Positions 5,766-8,007 of a stretch of 8,007 nucleotides of DNA are shown in pieces. The stretch covers positions 1 to 8,007 of the forward strand of contig CBFHRK010000081.1 of assembly GCA_965658225.1 (NCBI GenBank), in the 5' to 3' direction. Made by a program: the position numbers and the translations under genes. The DNA is from ECT2AJA-044 sp965658225. Lineage in GTDB: Bacteria > Bacteroidota > Bacteroidia > Flavobacteriales > ECT2AJA-044. The notes under the pieces are model-generated. The model worked only from the letters and a program-made list of their open reading frames with translations, was not told the DNA's origin and did no database searches. How positions within the stretch are numbered: position 1 is the stretch's first letter; every line of letters starts with the position of its first letter.

Positions 5766-7133
5766 TCAAGGACGATAGTGCTTATCCACTAAGTAGATCA
5801 TACTACAAAAGGCCGCGCAACCCATTTCAAGTTCTCGCTTATCGACGTTCTCGAAAACATCGTTATCGCTGTGATGGTATTTGAAATACTCTTGTGAATT
5901 GGGTCGCATTCCCATTTGAAGCATCCCGGGGAAATAATCTTTAAGTGGGCCAATATCGACCCCGCCGTAACCTGGGTCGAGGGTATAAATACCAAAGGGG
6001 TAGTAAAGTTCTTTGAACTGACGAACAAATTTCACTTGCTTCTTATCGCCCACAATTCCGAAGCCCATCGGAATGCCACCACCCGCGTCGCTTTCCAACG
6101 CAGCAATGTGTTCTTCCCCTTTTTCTTCGACCCACGACGCATAGGTTTTCCCGCCCATATTTCCGTTTTCTTCATTCATGAAAAGCACTACGCGCAAGGT
6201 GTATTCGGGTTCGTATTCTAAATCTTTCAAAATGCGAATAGCCTCCATAGAATGGGCAATTCCGGCTCCATCATCATGCGCACCTTCACCTAAATCCCAC
6301 GAATCGAGATGACCTCCAAAAGTGACGACTTTATTTTTTTGCCGTCCGTGCAGTTCACCGATCACATTGTACGAAGGTACATTTCCATAAAACCGGCAGT
6401 CCATTTCGAGCCGTAGGCTCAAAGAACCATTCTCGGCTAAAGCCACTATATGCTCCGCATCCTCCGTAGAAATAGCAGCAGCTGGAATTCGCTGTACAGA
6501 ATCGACGTAGTACATGGATCCAGTATGTGGATAAGGATCGATATGGCTCGCCAATGAACGAATTATAATCGCCTTGGCACCTAATTTAGACGCTTCAACC
6601 GCTCCGTATCCGCGCATCGACCAGCAAGCGCTGTACGCAGAGAATGTATTTAATAATCCTTGATTGAAGGCTTGATTAACAAAAACCGTTTTGCCTTCAA
6701 CCTCGGCTTTGCTCATCGACTTTAAATGATCCATATCGCGGGCAATCACTAGGTCCCCACTTAGGAGTCCGTCCGTACCCACCGAACCTCCTAATGCGGA
6801 AAGGTGAATGGGATAAATAGCGCCTTCATCGTCGACAATCCAGCCGGCTTCTTTCGTTCCTCGTTCCCAATGGGGCACTTCAATCGGCTGCAGGTATACG
6901 CTATCGAGACCATAGGTATTCAATACGCGTTCTCCCCAATAGACCGCCATTTCGGCTTCGGCAGAACCTGTGAGTCGGGCACCTACATCTTTACAAAGAG
7001 AACGGAGGTTTTCATAGGCTTCACCGCGAACCAGTGCTTCTTGATAAATTGAACCGAGGAAGAGCGAATCCGTAATCTGGCCGAAGGCCATGGAGCTAAA
7101 AAGGATCGAAAAAAGGAACGTGAATCTTTTCAT
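5766..7133 (-). CDS. Secreted M28-family zinc aminopeptidase/carboxypeptidase
   Basis: Protein of 455 residues with an N-terminal signal peptide (MKRFTFLFSILFSSMAFGQ, cleavage near Gly18-Gln19), so it acts in the periplasm or outside the cell. It resembles the M28 group that includes mammalian plasma glutamate carboxypeptidase (carboxypeptidase Q). The co-catalytic di-zinc set is complete: His275 and Asp277 in GGHLDSWD, Asp287 in HDDGAG, the general-base/ligand pair Glu321-Glu322 in NEENG, Asp349 in ESDAG, and His420/421 in YHHSDND. A PA-like insert fits residues about 115-250. The expected role is trimming of di- and oligopeptides; whether it attacks the N- or C-terminus is not readable here. 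The start ATG 7133 leads directly into the signal peptide. It lies downstream of brxA on the same strand but behind a terminator. It is convergent with the ALDC-like gene. Confidence 0.92.
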   Translation of the reverse strand: MKRFTFLFSILFSSMAFGQITDSLFLGSIYQEALVRGEAYENLRSLCKDVGARLTGSAEAEMAVYWGERVLNTYGLDSVYLQPIEVPHWERGTKEAGWIVDDEGAIYPIHLSALGGSVGTDGLLSGDLVIARDMDHLKSMSKAEVEGKTVFVNQAFNQGLLNTFSAYSACWSMRGYGAVEASKLGAKAIIIRSLASHIDPYPHTGSMYYVDSVQRIPAAAISTEDAEHIVALAENGSLSLRLEMDCRFYGNVPSYNVIGELHGRQKNKVVTFGGHLDSWDLGEGAHDDGAGIAHSMEAIRILKDLEYEPEYTLRVVLFMNEENGNMGGKTYASWVEEKGEEHIAALESDAGGGIPMGFGIVGDKKQVKFVRQFKELYYPFGIYTLDPGYGGVDIGPLKDYFPGMLQMGMRPNSQEYFKYHHSDNDVFENVDKRELEMGCAAFCSMIYLVDKHYRP

Positions 7134-7149
7134 AGGGCGCTAATTAACG

Positions 7150-7181
7150 AAAAAAAGCCCTGCTCGCTCCGCGAACAGGAC
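7150..7181 (-). terminator. Intrinsic terminator of brxA
   Basis: Read on the minus strand, GTCCTGTTCGC, loop GGA, GCGAGCAGGGC forms an 11-bp stem with two G-U pairs, followed at once by seven T. This is a textbook Rho-independent terminator 22 bp after the brxA stop. Its T run ends 16 bp before the M28 peptidase ATG. Confidence 0.9.
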
Positions 7182-7203
7182 TTTGAAAACGGTAAAGTCT
7201 GTT

Positions 7204-7614
7204 TTAGCAATATTCGTCGAAAGCCATTGTGAGGTTCTCAGCAATCATTTCCGCTGGGCGACCTTCAATGTGATGACGCTCTACCATATGAACTAAGTTA
7301 CCATCCTTAAACAGGGCGATGCTTGGCGAACTTGGTGGGTACGGCGCCATTAAAGCGCGAGCGCGATTCACCGCTTCTACGTCGTTGCCGGCAAAGGCTG
7401 TTGTTAAACGATCTGGACGTTTTGCATAGCTCGCGGCCATTTTCGCAGCTGGGCGGGCATTCGCGGCAGCACATCCGCAAACGGAATTAATCACCACCAA
7501 AGTAGTACCGTCTTGCTTCACTGCAGCATCTACTTCTTCGGCAGATTTTAATTCAGTAAATCCGTTTCCTGAGAGGTCGTGCCGCATCGGCGCAATTAAA
7601 TCTTCTGGATACAT
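7204..7614 (-). CDS. brxA: BrxA/BrxB family bacilliredoxin
   Basis: Cytoplasmic thioredoxin-fold protein of 136 residues from the BrxA/BrxB (YphP/YqiW, DUF1094) family. Characterised members in Firmicutes remove bacillithiol from S-bacillithiolated proteins and have weak disulfide isomerase activity. Visible hallmarks are the opening MYPEDLIAPMRHDL, the active site VINSVCGCAAANARPA (Cys46-Gly-Cys48), the Pro-rich PYPPSSPSIALFKDG segment carrying the cis-Pro, ERHHIEG, and the C-terminal AFDEYC ending in Cys136; B. subtilis relatives also end in Cys. Length is close to the usual 137-145. A Bacteroidota-type promoter lies just upstream and a strong terminator follows, so it is probably a monocistronic unit. 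The brxA versus brxB choice and use of bacillithiol are inferred; no bacillithiol-synthesis gene is in view. Confidence 0.92.
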   Translation of the reverse strand: MYPEDLIAPMRHDLSGNGFTELKSAEEVDAAVKQDGTTLVVINSVCGCAAANARPAAKMAASYAKRPDRLTTAFAGNDVEAVNRARALMAPYPPSSPSIALFKDGNLVHMVERHHIEGRPAEMIAENLTMAFDEYC

Positions 7615-7651
7615 ATGTTTGTCTTTTAAGTCGAGTTTGAAAATAAGAGTA

Positions 7652-7659
7652 CAAAGATA
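7652..7659 (-). promoter_or_regulatory. Bacteroidota-type -7 promoter element for brxA
   Basis: On the minus strand the bases read TATCTTTG, an exact match to the Bacteroidota -7 consensus TAnnTTTG. Transcription would start near 7645, giving a leader of about 30 nt before the ATG at 7614. No clear TTTG stands at the -33 position, and no Shine-Dalgarno precedes the start. Confidence 0.6.
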
Positions 7660-7679
7660 AGGGGAAAAGGTTTATTAAT

Positions 7680-7707
7680 GAGTTCAGAGTTCAGAGTTCG
7701 TAGTTTG
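7680..7707 (+). repeat. Tandem 7-bp repeat upstream of brxA
   Basis: Four heptads in a row: GAGTTCA, GAGTTCA, GAGTTCG, TAGTTTG. The first two are identical, the third differs at one base, and the fourth is diverged. They lie about 20 bp upstream of the brxA -7 element. Similar heptads follow gatC (4806-4833). Confidence 0.75.
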
Positions 7708-7740
7708 ACCCGGACTGCTTAATAGTGGAAGATTCGTGAA

Positions 7741-7855
7741 ACACTTGCAACACTAGACACTGGTGAAACACTTGACACACTTGTAACACTTGTAACACTT
7801 GTAACACTTGTAACACTTGCAACACTTAACACTGGTGACACACTTGAAACACTTG
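7741..7855 (+). repeat. Minisatellite of 9-bp units (consensus TAACACTTG) with higher-order repeat
   Basis: The core 7766-7828 is seven 9-bp units: AAACACTTG, ACACACTTG, four identical TAACACTTG (7784-7819), then CAACACTTA. Two more units follow at 7838-7855. The core is framed by two 34-bp near-copies, 7741-7774 and 7813-7846, that differ at three positions and share a GACACTGGTG/AACACTGGTG insert. The array lies between the tadA stop and the brxA promoter. It is non-coding in context: the frame reading TAA is closed, and no start or export signal accompanies the others. Function is unknown. Confidence 0.92.
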
Positions 7856-7868
7856 AAACCGGTGGAAC

Positions 7869-8007
7869 CTAAATCCGTTTCGATTGAAAAAACTGGGTCA
7901 TCAGTGTACCGCATTCATCGGCCATGAGTCCGCCCACTAATTCCGTTTTAGGGTGCAGGCGCGCACCCTCCGATTGATAGCCTCTTTTTTGATCGTAAGC
8001 CCCGAAG
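7869..8007 (-). CDS. tadA: tRNA-specific adenosine deaminase, C-terminal end (5' truncated by window edge)
   Basis: The last 45 residues of a reading frame that runs off the right edge, ending with TAG at 7869-7871. It reads FGAYDQKRGYQSEGARLHPK, then TELVGGLMADECGTLMTQFF, then QSKRI. The pattern FGAxD, HPK, GG-x-x-A-D-E-C and LL/LM-x-x-FF-x-x-(K/R)R is that of the TadA C-terminus. TadA deaminates A34 to inosine in tRNA-Arg(ACG). The zinc-binding HAE and PCxxC motifs would lie outside the window, so a related nucleoside deaminase is not fully excluded. The stop is followed downstream by the 9-bp minisatellite, with no clear terminator in between. Confidence 0.78.
   Translation of the reverse strand, partial: FGAYDQKRGYQSEGARLHPKTELVGGLMADECGTLMTQFFQSKRI

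Noticed and set aside
7741..7855. CRISPR array
   Set aside because: Units are 9 bp in direct tandem with no spacers, and no cas genes are visible.

Overview
The window looks like chromosomal DNA from a member of Bacteroidota, most likely a Flavobacteriales-type bacterium, and probably comes from a short-read draft assembly or metagenome bin. Four things point there. The MetRS carries a fused C-terminal tRNA-binding domain and a KISTS-type signature loop. None of the readable start codons has a Shine-Dalgarno sequence. There is an exact Bacteroidota -7 promoter element (TAnnTTTG) ahead of the bacilliredoxin gene. Exported proteins have short signal peptides ending in Ala-x-Gln or Ala-Gln. The organism assignment is inference; no ribosomal RNA is present.

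Layout, left to right. Positions 1-1492 hold the 3' two thirds of metG (+). Positions 1534-1633 are a run of exactly 100 N, flanked by a perfect 77-bp direct repeat (1457-1533 and 1634-1710). This is best read as two contigs that really overlap by 77 bp and were never merged. Once corrected, metG is followed after 38 bp by a secreted, probably outer-membrane beta-barrel protein gene (1708-2724, +). That gene converges on trpS (2721-3692, -), and the two stop codons share the bases TTAA. trpS is divergent from plsC (3775-4515, +), which overlaps gatC (4487-4801, +) by 29 bp. After a 167-bp spacer comes a lipoprotein with an acetolactate-decarboxylase-like domain (4969-5688, +). It converges on a secreted M28 zinc peptidase (5766-7133, -). 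Upstream of the peptidase lies brxA-type bacilliredoxin (7204-7614, -), which has its own promoter and a strong intrinsic terminator. A 254-bp spacer (7615-7868) carries two kinds of short tandem repeat. The window ends inside a gene whose C-terminus looks like tadA (7869-8007, -).

Functionally the window is mostly housekeeping. Four genes serve tRNA charging or modification (metG, trpS, gatC, tadA), one serves phospholipid synthesis (plsC), and one serves thiol redox repair (brxA). Three encode exported proteins: the barrel protein, the ALDC-like lipoprotein and the M28 peptidase. I see no mobile element, CRISPR array, defence system or biosynthetic cluster. The points most worth a second look are the assembly artefact, the lipoprotein ALDC homologue that appears to lack some active-site parts, the 9-bp minisatellite behind tadA, and the terminator that ends 16 bp before the peptidase start codon.
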